A stretch of DNA of 64,000 nucleotides from Butyrivibrio sp. YAB3001 (GCF_900112195.1 NZ_FOKR01000010.1:101910-165909); one strand, 5' to 3'; counted from the first letter of the stretch, positions 28,525-37,310 are shown. Numbers and translations: made by a program. The notes: a model not told the origin generated them from the sequence alone.

Positions 28525-28985
28525 TTGCCCTGCTCCTTATAAACAATAAACCTGGGTCCCTCTTCTCCAATTTCTCCATTAGCTACAAATCCACATTTCA
28601 TCAGCACTCTTTGCGACGCCGCATTGTCAGGATCTGTCTCTGCCTCAACAGCCACTATTTCCGGATGTTCAAATGCCCATTTTATTGCCAGGCTCACAGC
28701 CTCTGTTGCATAGCCATGTCCCTGAAACTCATCTAAAATTCCATATCCGATTTCAGGATTTTTCTCCTCAAGCCCCTTGAAACACAGATCTCCGATATGT
28801 GTTCCATCTGTCTTTTCAATCATCCACATGGCATACCAGTCCCACTGATCCGGATGCGTAAGGCACCCCTCCAGCATTTCACCATATGCCTTCTTAAGCT
28901 CATCATCCTTTTCCGCCTGGATTATTCTTTCCATCTGCTCTCTACTAGCGGGATATATCTTTATTCTTTCTGTTTTTATCATCAT
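28521..28985 (-). CDS. GNAT acetyltransferase
   Basis: About 154 residues. Start chosen at tandem ATG codons (28985/28982) after AAAGAGGAG; the frame is open nine codons further. It has IKIYPASREQMERIIQAEKD, PEIGYGILDEFQGHGYATEA (acetyl-CoA loop) and DPDNAASQRVLMKCGFVANG near the end. First gene of the GNAT-GNAT-yjdF operon; its stop overlaps the next start. Preceded by a shared-family terminator (29028-29065) that closes the flavodoxin gene. Confidence 0.9.
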   Translation of the reverse strand: MMIKTERIKIYPASREQMERIIQAEKDDELKKAYGEMLEGCLTHPDQWDWYAMWMIEKTDGTHIGDLCFKGLEEKNPEIGYGILDEFQGHGYATEAVSLAIKWAFEHPEIVAVEAETDPDNAASQRVLMKCGFVANGEIGEEGPRFIVYKEQGK

Positions 28986-29027
28986 TCTCCTCTTTATTTC
29001 TCCTGATTTCATATTATCTTAAAACCA

Positions 29028-29065
29028 AAAACAGACCTACCTTTACACGGATATAGGTCTGTTTT
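29028..29065 (-). terminator. Terminator hairpin of the shared family (d)
   Basis: Perfect 12-bp arms AAAACAGACCTA (29028-29039) and TAGGTCTGTTTT (29054-29065), loop CCTTTACACGGATA type. The minus strand continues TTGGTTTT. Follows the flavodoxin stop at 29084. Confidence 0.85.
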
Positions 29066-29083
29066 ACACTACTTAAAATTCTG

Positions 29084-29566
29084 CTATAGCATCTGACAAA
29101 ACTCGCTGAGTCTATGCGTATTATCTTCTGAAGGTTTATCTTTCGGATCAATGAAAATCGCAGTCGCGGCAAAGCTGGTGATTCCAATGCAGTCCTTTAG
29201 CTTAGAAAAAGCTCTCTCTGCCCCGGAACCGCTTTGGCAGGCAAATGCAGCTATAGTCTTATTTTTCAAGTTCTCTTTATTCTCCAAAATAAACGTCCGA
29301 AGCGGAGGCGTGAACGTTCCTGCCCAAACAGGAAATCCAAAAATAATCTCATCATAAGCTGACACGTCCAGATCGTATGCCTCAAGCTCGGGCTTTTCTG
29401 CCATAACAGCACTCTTACCACCCCAGAAAAACTTTGAGAATCCACTGGTCGAATACGCTTTCTTTGGAACAAGTTTTAATTTATCTGCTGGAAGTACCTT
29501 TGCCAGTTCATCTGCTATATACTCTGTGTTACCTTCTAATGAGAAATAAATTATAATCCTTTTCAT
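29084..29566 (-). CDS. Flavodoxin family protein
   Basis: About 160 residues from ATG 29566. Begins MKRIIIYFSLEGNTEYIADE, a flavodoxin FMN-phosphate loop. YDEIIFGFPVWAGTFTPPLR and FACQSGSGAERAFSKLKDC are the usual flavin-contact regions. It would carry one FMN and act as a small electron carrier or reductase. The ATG overlaps the stop of a PadR relic (ATGA), so padR-flavodoxin was once an operon. The frame can be read ten codons further up into the relic, which is why the shorter start is preferred. Confidence 0.9.
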   Translation of the reverse strand: MKRIIIYFSLEGNTEYIADELAKVLPADKLKLVPKKAYSTSGFSKFFWGGKSAVMAEKPELEAYDLDVSAYDEIIFGFPVWAGTFTPPLRTFILENKENLKNKTIAAFACQSGSGAERAFSKLKDCIGITSFAATAIFIDPKDKPSEDNTHRLSEFCQML

Positions 29567-29700
29567 GCCAGAACCTTTCTTGCTTTGTTGCACCATTTCA
29601 AATATGCCTCATAGGTTTCTATTCCAAACAGTATCGTAACTGTGTATATTTATGGATTATCCGTTCCATTTGCCATGCAAGCTCTCTGTAATCTTTCATA
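29563..29700 (-). pseudogene. Relic of a PadR regulator
   Basis: In the frame ending at 29563 the minus strand reads YTVTILFGIETYEAYLKWCN then KARKVLA, close to the C-terminus of the intact PadR at 14927 (GIDTYEAYLKWCTKAK). In another frame just upstream it reads MKDYRELAWQMERIIHKYT, the preceding helix. So the end of a padR gene survives with a frameshift, while the winged helix is lost. It is fused by overlap to the flavodoxin start. Confidence 0.75.
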
Positions 29701-29772
29701 TTAACCCACTTCTTTTTGGTTATTAGTAATATGTCTCTCACAATTATACCCGGGTAATAATCGCCTTACAAT

Positions 29773-30123
29773 CTACATATGCTCCTTATAGTATTCCAAA
29801 AACTCCGGAGTTTTTGACCAATATTTTATTTCCCAGTTCTCGAAGTCCCACTCTTCCATATAGTCATTGCACTCATAATCAATCATTTTGGGCATTCTGA
29901 TTCCAATCGCCGTCAGTCTTCTGTAATCATTTATTTCAGACTGGATCTTGTCACCAAACTGGTAATATGCACAAGGCTCGTGGTGTATCTGTTTTAAGAC
30001 ATACTCCTTACCATCCTTTACTGCCAGGTATGAATATCCTCCCTTACCCTTGCCAAGGAGCTTCTTAATTTTATAGCTGACTCCATTAACGCTACATGCT
30101 TCTCCATGACCTGTTTCAAACAT
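29773..30123 (-). pseudogene. Kinase-like protein with central deletion
   Basis: 116 residues. The N-terminal half has YKIKKLLGKGKGGYSYLAVK (Gly loop) and KEYVLKQIHHEPC (ATP-binding Lys) of small kinase-like proteins in Firmicutes. At MPKM it jumps to IDYECNDYMEEWDFENWEIK then YWSKTPEFL, which in full-length relatives (about 200 residues, from memory) lies at the far C-terminus and supplies the metal-binding Asp region. The catalytic loop in between is missing with the frame kept. It has a good SD (GGGAG) and may still be translated. Confidence 0.6.
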
Positions 30124-30144
30124 AAGACTCCCTTCCCTCTGTCA

Positions 30145-30813
30145 TCAGTCAAACAACTGCCCCGGGAGTTTTTTCTTTTCCTTGGGTGGGAACTGTTTAT
30201 CGAATTCTTCTACATCCTCATCTTTAACATAGTAGCCCTGAGGGGTCTGATATACTCCGGTTACGTCATCAAGATATCCTGGGATCAATTCTCTGCACAG
30301 AAAAAATGATGAATCTGCGTCTTCACGCAGATCATGATAACGAATTCCAAACTTGCTTGCATAGTCGAATCCGCAGTGGCTATAGAATCCGATATTTCCT
30401 TCAAAAAGAACTGCTCCGAATCCCATTTCTGTTGCTTTCTCAAGGCAGTAATCAAGCAGCTTCTTACCATAACCCTTGCGCTTAAGCTCCGGCGTGATTC
30501 CTATTGGTCCCATGGTAAGTACCGGGATCTCCCTGCCATCATCAGCTTCAATAACAGTTTTCATAAACATGTTCTGACCGATAAGCATTCCGTCCTGTTC
30601 TGCAACAGAATGATCACCCGGATCATTCTCCTGCACGCTTAGGTGCATGACAAAATCAAGCTCCGGAACAAATGCCGGATCGTCCCTCAGCACATGAATT
30701 ACATAGTGCTCACTGCATCCGGGACGATACACGTTCCAAAATGACTCTCTTACAAGATTTTCAACATCTCTATAATCTTTCTGTTCTTCTAAGCGAATTA
30801 TATAATTACTCAT
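30145..30813 (-). CDS. GNAT acetyltransferase (YhbS-like)
   Basis: About 222 residues from ATG 30813 (AAAGGAG with workable spacing; an ATG three codons earlier is too near the SD). It has IRLEEQKDYRDVENLVRESF, LTMGPIGITPELKRKGYGKK (acetyl-CoA loop) and FGAVLFEGNIGFYSHCGFDY. The long acidic C-terminus ends PPKEKKKLPGQLFD. Predicted N-acetyltransferase, substrate unknown. Confidence 0.9.
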   Translation of the reverse strand: MSNYIIRLEEQKDYRDVENLVRESFWNVYRPGCSEHYVIHVLRDDPAFVPELDFVMHLSVQENDPGDHSVAEQDGMLIGQNMFMKTVIEADDGREIPVLTMGPIGITPELKRKGYGKKLLDYCLEKATEMGFGAVLFEGNIGFYSHCGFDYASKFGIRYHDLREDADSSFFLCRELIPGYLDDVTGVYQTPQGYYVKDEDVEEFDKQFPPKEKKKLPGQLFD

Positions 30814-30855
30814 TGTTTTCATTCTCCTTTATAATGAAGTTCTGCCCGAACTAGC

Positions 30856-31590
30856 TTATTCACTAGGCTCGTCAGTACCTCGCCAAGTGATTAACCTAAC
30901 CAGATATATGCAATACGCCAGAAGCACTGCAAACTGGATAGTTCCAACTATTATGTTCAGTTTCATATCACCTTCATTCGTGATGAAACCGCAGAAATCA
31001 TGAAATGCATGTAGCAAAATGCATGGCCAGATACTCTTTGTCCTGAGGATCACAAAAGCCATTACAACTCCGTAGGTAAATGCAAACGCCATCTGCAAAA
31101 GTGTTTCTGCAAGTCCAGCCCCACCCATTACATTCAGCAGATGACTCATTCCAAAAAGAACTGATGAAATAATGATGGCCTTTGTCTCCTTTTCTTTCCA
31201 CATATTGCAAATGATGCCCCTGAAGTATAGTTCCTCTGTCAGCCCTATCCCCAGTGTAAATATAAGATTAGGGATAAATAGTCCGCTGTCATCAGACATG
31301 ATTCCACCGGCAAAAGCAGCCAGGGCCACAATTATAAGTGGAACGTAATACAAAAACCTTGTAGCCATACCGCTCACGGGCTTCTGAAAGCCAAGCCCTC
31401 TAAGACTGTGATCCTTGACAAGAAAAAATGCAATTGCTACTAATGCACAGCTCCATATAATAGCTGCCTGTGCTGTAATAGCCTTAAGACCCTCAAGCTG
31501 TCCCATGACCACCGCAGCCCCCTGGGCAAAGTAGAACAAAAGAACCGTAACTGTTGCTAAAACTGTATTCCTTACTAAATGCTTTGACAT
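30856..31590 (-). CDS. CPBP-family intramembrane protease homologue
   Basis: 244 residues with about eight membrane segments. Motifs: GIGLTEELYFRGIICNMWKE (EExxxR), SVLFGMSHLLN (FxxxH) and LLHAFHDFCGF. Second CPBP gene in the window. GGAGGGATT precedes the ATG. Its first codons overlap the end of the truncated PAP2-like gene, so the pair came together by deletion or forms a coupled unit. No operator like that at 24840 was seen here. Confidence 0.9.
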   Translation of the reverse strand: MSKHLVRNTVLATVTVLLFYFAQGAAVVMGQLEGLKAITAQAAIIWSCALVAIAFFLVKDHSLRGLGFQKPVSGMATRFLYYVPLIIVALAAFAGGIMSDDSGLFIPNLIFTLGIGLTEELYFRGIICNMWKEKETKAIIISSVLFGMSHLLNVMGGAGLAETLLQMAFAFTYGVVMAFVILRTKSIWPCILLHAFHDFCGFITNEGDMKLNIIVGTIQFAVLLAYCIYLVRLITWRGTDEPSE

Positions 31591-32111
31591 AATCCCTCCT
31601 GAAACACATGATTTTTCAGTACGACTTCATTCTTCATCCTTCTTTTCGCCTGAAACCAGAGAGTAGGCATGACGCTTAATACCAGGAGTGTTGTAGACGA
31701 TGGATAAGATGCCTCCATAAATCCATCTATCAGGACCGGTCTGTAATTGATTGGGATCATTTCAAATATCAGATATCCAAATATCACTATAATATAGTAT
31801 ATCCCAAGTACTATTATGTCGTAATCGACTCTAAACAGGCTCTTCCTTTGTATCAACTGGGTAAGACCGATACCTGCAAATATCAGACATATGAATATAG
31901 GCACAAGTCCCAACCAGTCAGTTATGGTGTATATGACCATATGAACCCCGGTCAATTTGTGAAAATAGCAGTTGATCGTGGCAAAACCTATGTCTGTCCC
32001 ATTTTGCCCGACAGGCTGAACATCAACGATTTGGATCAGTAATGTCCAGACTACGAATACAATTAAATACAATGCTCCAAATAATAAACTCTTAAATTCT
32101 TTTCTTTTCAT
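31575..32111 (-). pseudogene. PAP2-like phosphatase, C-terminally truncated
   Basis: 178 residues, four membrane segments. FEMIPINYRPVLIDGFMEAS then YPSSTTLLVL matches the first two parts of a PAP2 phosphatase signature (Arg-Pro and PSSxT in place of PSGH). The third part (SRxxxGxHxxxD) that supplies the catalytic His is missing; instead the frame runs into an unrelated tail, RRMKNEVVLKNHVFQEGLCQ, overlapping the CPBP start. Probably inactive as a phosphatase. Confidence 0.65.
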
Positions 32112-32252
32112 TTCTCATAATCCTTTCTGTTTTGTTTGCGAGGCTATATGAACCGTAACAAGAATCATGAAAAAACTAAAGAAACGCTTGGTGACATGTA
32201 TGACACGATTCGTATCATCTGCATAAACAAGCCTATCACACAATAAAAATAT

Positions 32253-32278
32253 GGTCGTCATCTACACGGATAACGACC
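32253..32278 (-). terminator. Terminator hairpin of the shared family (f)
   Basis: GGTCGT (32253-32258) with ACGACC (32273-32278); the loop contains CTACACGGATA as in copies d and e. The minus strand continues ATATTTTTATTG. It lies downstream of the MerR relic at 32374. Confidence 0.7.
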
Positions 32279-32373
32279 TAAAAATCACTGATATTATATT
32301 TCTTGATTTCTCACTCTGTTGGAAGTGAGAGTGCTTTTTCATTAAACTCCATCACTGTGACATAGTTACAATA

Positions 32374-32680
32374 TCATCCAACAGCAGGACTAAATCTCAA
32401 CTGAAATAAATCTTCTACGCCTCCAACAATTTTCAGATATTTCTCTTCTACTATATCCGTTTTCATATTCTTTTGTCCAGTTCTTGCTTTTTTCGGCATA
32501 TTCTTTATAAGCAGGAGTATCTCCCCACTGTTCTTTAGCCTTTTTGTGTATTCATCAAGCTTACTTGTATCAAATGCTGAAAAATTCAATTTCCTCACTC
32601 CTCTCACTTTAAGGTATTTGCACATGTTCAGCAGATTCTCAATGTGCTCCTTCTTAAGTTCCAGAAAGAGCCATGTATCA
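32374..32680 (-). pseudogene. Relic of a MerR/TipAS regulator joined to a YjdF fragment
   Basis: The first frame reads FLELKKEHIENLLNMCKYLK and AFDTSKLDEYTKRLK. A second frame continues the sense, KEQWGDTPAYKEYAEKSKNW then TKEYE, which is the TipAS effector-domain signature of MerR regulators. The original frame ends in DLFQLRFSPAVG, close to the YYRLKFSPAVD segment of the YjdF protein at 27233, with shared DNA (GCAGGACTAAA). So this is a frameshifted regulator relic with a piece of another gene. Confidence 0.6.
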
Positions 32681-32724
32681 GTTTATATCAACCGAAACAT
32701 GACCCTTGCTATTTCCCGGAACCT

Positions 32725-34128
32725 TTAAGCCGCATCAGTGATTGGCTCAGCTACAGGTTCCTCAGATATTTTTTTATTAAGTTCCTTCAATGTTATAGCG
32801 GACATGATCACTACAGCGATAAGTGTTCCAACATCTGCAATAGGTGCAGAATATAATGCTCCTTCTACACCGAAGAACATGGGCAGGACTATTGCAAGAG
32901 GAACACTAAGGATAAATTCTCTAAGGAGTGAGAGCCCCATTGCCATAGAAGGTTTGCCAAGTGCTTGCAGGAAAACGCTTACCGACTTCTGGATGCATGT
33001 GAAGATTATCATTGACAAGAATATCCTAAATGCCTTTACAGCAAACTCGTTGTATAGTCCGTCTTCGCTTCCGAATATCGCGGTTATCTGAAGAGGAAAT
33101 GCCTCAAAGAAGACAAGTGCAACCGCTCCTACTATTGCCTCTACTTTTACTATTGTGGTAAACAGCTCTTTTACCCTCTTATACTCTCCTGCTCCATAGT
33201 TATATCCTATGACAGGCTGAGATCCTGCTGCTATTCCGATGCATACAGAGATCACTATCTGGAATACCTTCATGACTATCCCCACAACTGTGAGAGGAAT
33301 ATCTGCACCATATTTGCTTCTTGCACCATAGGTGACGAGAACATTGTTCATTACTCCCATGATAACCACAATCGAAATCTGTGTAAGAAAACTGCTGATT
33401 CCAAGAGGCATAAACTTCGAAATAATATTTCTGTCGGGGATAAAGCTCCTTTTATCAAGCTTCACAGACTTTGCTCTCGTAAGATATACAAGGCCGCAGA
33501 CTGCTGTCACTATCTGTCCGGTTATCGTTGCAAGGGCAGCTCCCATCATCCCCCAGCCAAGAACAAAAATGGCAATCGGATCTAGGATTACATTAAGAAG
33601 ACATCCGATCAGCGTTGTTATCATTGCGAACTTAGGACTGCCGTCCGCCCTGATGATCGAATTAAGACCATTTCCAACTACAAAGAAAGGAATTCCTATT
33701 ATTATGAAATTAAAATACTCGTCGGCAAGAGCAAAATTGTTTTCTGTTGCACCAAATGCTGTTAGAATCTGATTCTTAAGCACTGCAAAGACAGCTGTCA
33801 TCACTATACCAGTAAGTACAAGCAAAGTCACAGCATTGCCAACACTTTTATTTGAACTCTCAATATCTTTTTTGCCCTGGCAGAGGCTAAGGTAAGCTGC
33901 ACATCCATCACCTATCATAAGTGCGATAGCAAGTGAAATGACTGTTATCGGAAACACGACATTTGTAGCGCCATTACCAAGATAACCCACACCTCTTCCG
34001 ATAAATATCTGATCCACTATGTTGTAGAGTGCAGATACGAGAAGCGACATGATACACGGGATTGAAAATTTAAGCAGAAGCTTTCCTATCTTCTCTTCTG
34101 CAAGATATCTGTTTGTGTTCTGATTCAT
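32725..34128 (-). CDS. MATE-family efflux transporter
   Basis: About 467 residues from ATG 34128 with 12 membrane segments. Start MNQNTNRYLAEEKIGKLLLK, then MSLLVSALYNIVDQIFIGRG, a typical MATE N-terminus, and a duplicated half later (MPLGISSFLTQISIVVIMGV). MATE pumps export cationic drugs using Na+ or H+ gradients. TATGGAGGTAAAACA gives a good SD. A strong terminator hairpin ends only ~15 nt upstream of the start (34143-34182), so expression is likely decided by read-through. Confidence 0.93.
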   Translation of the reverse strand: MNQNTNRYLAEEKIGKLLLKFSIPCIMSLLVSALYNIVDQIFIGRGVGYLGNGATNVVFPITVISLAIALMIGDGCAAYLSLCQGKKDIESSNKSVGNAVTLLVLTGIVMTAVFAVLKNQILTAFGATENNFALADEYFNFIIIGIPFFVVGNGLNSIIRADGSPKFAMITTLIGCLLNVILDPIAIFVLGWGMMGAALATITGQIVTAVCGLVYLTRAKSVKLDKRSFIPDRNIISKFMPLGISSFLTQISIVVIMGVMNNVLVTYGARSKYGADIPLTVVGIVMKVFQIVISVCIGIAAGSQPVIGYNYGAGEYKRVKELFTTIVKVEAIVGAVALVFFEAFPLQITAIFGSEDGLYNEFAVKAFRIFLSMIIFTCIQKSVSVFLQALGKPSMAMGLSLLREFILSVPLAIVLPMFFGVEGALYSAPIADVGTLIAVVIMSAITLKELNKKISEEPVAEPITDAA

Positions 34129-34142
34129 TGTTTTACCTCCAT

Positions 34143-34220
34143 AAAAAAAGAACGCATGCAAAGGTCTTCACTTCACACGCGTCCAGTTACAACCTGATTG
34201 CCGGAGCACCACCGACAACC
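34143..34220 (-). promoter_or_regulatory. Terminator-linked RNA element before the MATE gene
   Basis: RNA stem 1: GGUUGUCGG (34212-34220) pairs completely with CCGGCAAUC with wobbles, loop of seven. Then AGGUUGUAACU, able to pair with parts of stem 1. Then a 14-bp stem, GGACGCGUGUGAAG with CUUUGCAUGCGUUC (wobbles included), loop UGAAGACC, followed by U7 (34143-34149). Next comes the MATE SD. This is the layout of a transcription-attenuating riboswitch or leader. I do not recognise the class. Confidence 0.6.
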
Positions 34221-34370
34221 AATATTCTATTTTCCTTTAGCTCAGTTTTTTATTTTACTCATTTTCAGATTTGAAGTAATAGGCAATAATCACAAATAAT
34301 CCTGAAGATTTTCAAAATTCATGCGCATTATAATAATATCATGCTTATAATCGGATGACATTTTCAAGAA
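34221..34370. other. Upstream part of the MATE leader, no gene seen
   Basis: AT-rich; TATAAT (minus strand, 34327-34332) may be the -10 of the MATE promoter, which would give a leader of about 190 nt. No convincing -35 identified and no coding frame. Confidence 0.35.
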
Positions 34371-34540
34371 TCATTGTACTTCAACCACTTTATCATGGTA
34401 ACTTATAGCTTCTATATATAAAGCTCTTATGTCTTCTACTCCAGTTGTTCTTGGATTCACCCTTATATTTCCACTTTTCATGGCATCTTCTGACATCTTA
34501 TTGATCAATGCATCATCCTGTCTCTCTAATCCTTGCACAT
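34371..34540 (-). pseudogene. Relic: C-terminus of an iron-containing alcohol dehydrogenase
   Basis: Minus-strand frame reads GLERQDDALINKMSEDAMKS then GNIRVNPRTTGVEDIRALYI and ends at 34371. The pattern GNxRxNPRxTxxEDIxxLY is the C-terminus of Fe-type alcohol dehydrogenases of the butanol/1,3-propanediol group. Only about 55 residues remain; the 5' end overlaps the last codons of the PEP-binding protein gene. Confidence 0.7.
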
Positions 34541-37101
34541 AAAGTCATTTCTTTATCCATATCATGGAAAATACATACATTATCATGCGAAACGTCAAAT
34601 GCCCCGATTATTTCTCTATACTCATAATATTCAGAGCCACTCTCAGAAAAAATGTTATCATATCGGCATAAAAAATCCGGATTGAATAGTAACGTCTTCT
34701 CATTCTCAAAGATTGCATTATAGAGAATCCCTGCCTCCACGAGATCCTGAAAAAAATGACTTCCATAAGACAATTCCGGATTATATCCAACCTTTGAATC
34801 AGCTATTTCGCATACTGCATCAAATTCGCTTATATCTGAAAAAGCGGTTGGAACTCCCAGCTCCGGTGAGGTTGTGCCTACTCTTCCCGGAACCATGAGA
34901 AGCATATGCTTTCCCATCCCGCGCATTTTCCAGTTGATACTTCCAATGGCCTTGGCTATCCGATATTTCTCCTGATATGGCATCCTGTAATACTTAACGG
35001 GATCAACATATACTATAATATCAATCCTCTCTTCTCTTGAGAGTCCCATTGAAGATTTTTGGCACCTGAAAAGGATCCTGTCATTTTCAATATTCTCAGG
35101 AATCTTCATACTTTCCGTGTCTTTATAAACCTGCAGCGGCCTGCACTGCAGAATATTTATTACATAGTCACCGTCCTCAGAAAAGTTCATTGTAAACTCT
35201 ATATCCACAGGATGCTGATACTCATTTTGTATAACACGCATTATTTCCTTCATCTGACTCATCAGTGTATCTTTTCTGACAATACCCTGACAAGAAATGA
35301 ATTCGATATCCCTATTCTCTCCTCTGTCTCTGAACATCCTCTCTGTATCGGTGTCGTGCTCCAGAAGAAGTCTCTTAAGGGGGAATGTAAGGAATTTTTC
35401 AATATTCTCAAGCGATATCCTTTCAAGTTTTCTGGATGTCCTGTTCATAACTTCAAGCTTTCTCTGAGAATACTGATGCTTTTCAATGGAATTTCTCGCG
35501 TTTGTAGCCAGAGGCTTATCAAGGCTCACAAGTCTTGGATAAGAGCCTTCGGTCCTGTCTACAGCTGATGTTCCAAGTCCCATGACAAGACGCAGCATTC
35601 CTGCAGTTTGGTCAAGAGATTCCATAAATTTATAAGGGCTGTATGAATACCCAACACCGGCTGCACATGGCATATAGTATTCACCATAGTATGAGCCCGA
35701 AACTCTCTGCACCAAGAGAGCCATCTGCTCATCCCTCGCCTGCAGTCCCCTTCTGCTGCGATAATCAAGTGCAGACCTGCTCATGGTGCTTGCATAAACA
35801 CATCTGATAGCATTTTCCAGTTCCTCAAGGCGCTGCTCAAGGCTCCCCGAATTTGAGCAGAAGACAGATTCATATTTTCCGGCAAATGCATTTCCGAATC
35901 CGTCCTCCAATATGGAGCTTGATCTGACGATTATTGGATCCTGTCCATAATATTCCAAAAGCTTTACAAACTGCTCTTCCATGTCCCTTGAAAAGGTACC
36001 CGTCAAAAGCTTCTTTGCGAACTCATCTGCAAGGGAAAAGAACTCCTCTTTGGTCCGTTGCCTTATCCTCAGATCCCAGAACCTGTTCTCAACAATAAAG
36101 GAGTAAAAGACATCTGAACCGATATAAAACGAATCATGCGGCTCAAGATACTCAAAAATCTGAGGTGCTCTATGTTCTATTATCTTCCTGGCAAGAAGCA
36201 TCCCACAGGCTTTCCCACCTATCATGCCTGTTCCAATCATTCTGTCCTTTACAGAAAAGTAATCCTCAGGTGTAAACAGTTCTTTTATCATGACGCGCAG
36301 CCTCTCATCCCGGGTCATCATGATATTGCACATGCGGCTGCAATTGTCACTTACATCTGCTCCGGATTCATTGAGAATCCTCGTAGTATTAAAGAATCTG
36401 TCCCAGCTATCCATATTCTCCGTATCAGAAAGAGCATTGTTTTTTCCAAGTACCTGATAAAAATGACTAGCCATGACTCCATCAAGTATTGGTTTGAAAT
36501 CTCCTGTATCAGGATTGTAGATTTGCGGCAGAAACATGACTTCTGAATATCTGTTCCATATCTTATCCGGCCTCACATATATGTTTTTCCGGTCGGAATA
36601 TACATCCAAAAAAAGCTGCGTTGTATCCCTTATCTTGGCAATAGCCTGAAATGAATGCTTGCCTCTTATCAGCGGAAAGAAGGCAACGGTATCAAGTATG
36701 AACAGATATGGACATGTTACCTGAAAAAAATTCCCCATCATAAGGTCGGTAGCCCAGGCTGTCTGCAGGTCCGAAAGGCAGTCAAAAACATAAAAGGCAT
36801 CCCTGCCCTCTTTTCTGATTATTTCATGAATCTCTACCGTAAAATTTTCAAATCTGTGATTTAATTCCACATGTACAATCTTAAGCCCCTCCTGCTCCTT
36901 AAGGAGTGCTTCATGGGTAGCAAACCTGACATAAATCAGATTCCTTTTATCGGCTATTGCCTGATTTACATAGGGCTCAACAAAAAGTTTGAACTCATCA
37001 AGATTATCCACACGCCATACAACGTTATCCCCAAGACGAATATTATCAAAAGCTTCATCCATCTGAGGAATTCCCGAACATACTCTGTCAAATGCTGCCA
37101 T
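34513..37101 (-). CDS. PEP/pyruvate-binding domain protein (PPDK/PPS-like)
   Basis: About 862 residues from ATG 37101, chosen because GGAGGTGG lies directly upstream; the longer frame runs through a terminator. The central region has RMIGTGMIGGKACGMLLARK and DPIIVRSSSILEDGFGNAFA then GKYESV, the ATP-grasp nucleotide-binding segments of pyruvate phosphate dikinase and PEP synthase. The phospho-His swivelling domain and PEP-binding barrel are not evident. Such large stand-alone PPDK-N-like proteins occur in Lachnospiraceae without known reaction. No operon partner. Confidence 0.82.
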   Translation of the reverse strand: MAAFDRVCSGIPQMDEAFDNIRLGDNVVWRVDNLDEFKLFVEPYVNQAIADKRNLIYVRFATHEALLKEQEGLKIVHVELNHRFENFTVEIHEIIRKEGRDAFYVFDCLSDLQTAWATDLMMGNFFQVTCPYLFILDTVAFFPLIRGKHSFQAIAKIRDTTQLFLDVYSDRKNIYVRPDKIWNRYSEVMFLPQIYNPDTGDFKPILDGVMASHFYQVLGKNNALSDTENMDSWDRFFNTTRILNESGADVSDNCSRMCNIMMTRDERLRVMIKELFTPEDYFSVKDRMIGTGMIGGKACGMLLARKIIEHRAPQIFEYLEPHDSFYIGSDVFYSFIVENRFWDLRIRQRTKEEFFSLADEFAKKLLTGTFSRDMEEQFVKLLEYYGQDPIIVRSSSILEDGFGNAFAGKYESVFCSNSGSLEQRLEELENAIRCVYASTMSRSALDYRSRRGLQARDEQMALLVQRVSGSYYGEYYMPCAAGVGYSYSPYKFMESLDQTAGMLRLVMGLGTSAVDRTEGSYPRLVSLDKPLATNARNSIEKHQYSQRKLEVMNRTSRKLERISLENIEKFLTFPLKRLLLEHDTDTERMFRDRGENRDIEFISCQGIVRKDTLMSQMKEIMRVIQNEYQHPVDIEFTMNFSEDGDYVINILQCRPLQVYKDTESMKIPENIENDRILFRCQKSSMGLSREERIDIIVYVDPVKYYRMPYQEKYRIAKAIGSINWKMRGMGKHMLLMVPGRVGTTSPELGVPTAFSDISEFDAVCEIADSKVGYNPELSYGSHFFQDLVEAGILYNAIFENEKTLLFNPDFLCRYDNIFSESGSEYYEYREIIGAFDVSHDNVCIFHDMDKEMTLCARIRETG

Positions 37102-37117
37102 ATCCACCTCCGCAAAT

Positions 37118-37160
37118 AAAAAAACAGGCAAAGACGCTAAAATAAAAAGCGCCTTTGCCT
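37118..37160 (-). terminator. Terminator directly before the PEP-binding protein gene
   Basis: 13-bp arms (37126-37138 with 37148-37160, one mismatch) are followed on the minus strand by T7 (37118-37124). The gene's SD begins within about 10 nt. Either it ends transcription from the truncated kinase gene and the promoter is unusual, or it attenuates this gene. Confidence 0.85.
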
Positions 37161-37310
37161 TCATAAATAATAATACCACATTTATCCTCCGATACACTGT
37201 CCTCAAACAGAAAATCTATTTTCATTCATACCCATGCTCAGCATCTTTCCGATCAGCTTGATTTATTGCACCGTCTTCTTATTCTTCCCGCTATCGTTCC
37301 TCTTGATGCT

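Noticed and set aside
32148..32246. 32-codon plus-strand ORF MNRNKNHEKTKETLGDMYDT...
   Set aside because: Weak ribosome site, overlaps the hairpin at 32253 region and no family recognised; cannot be supported.
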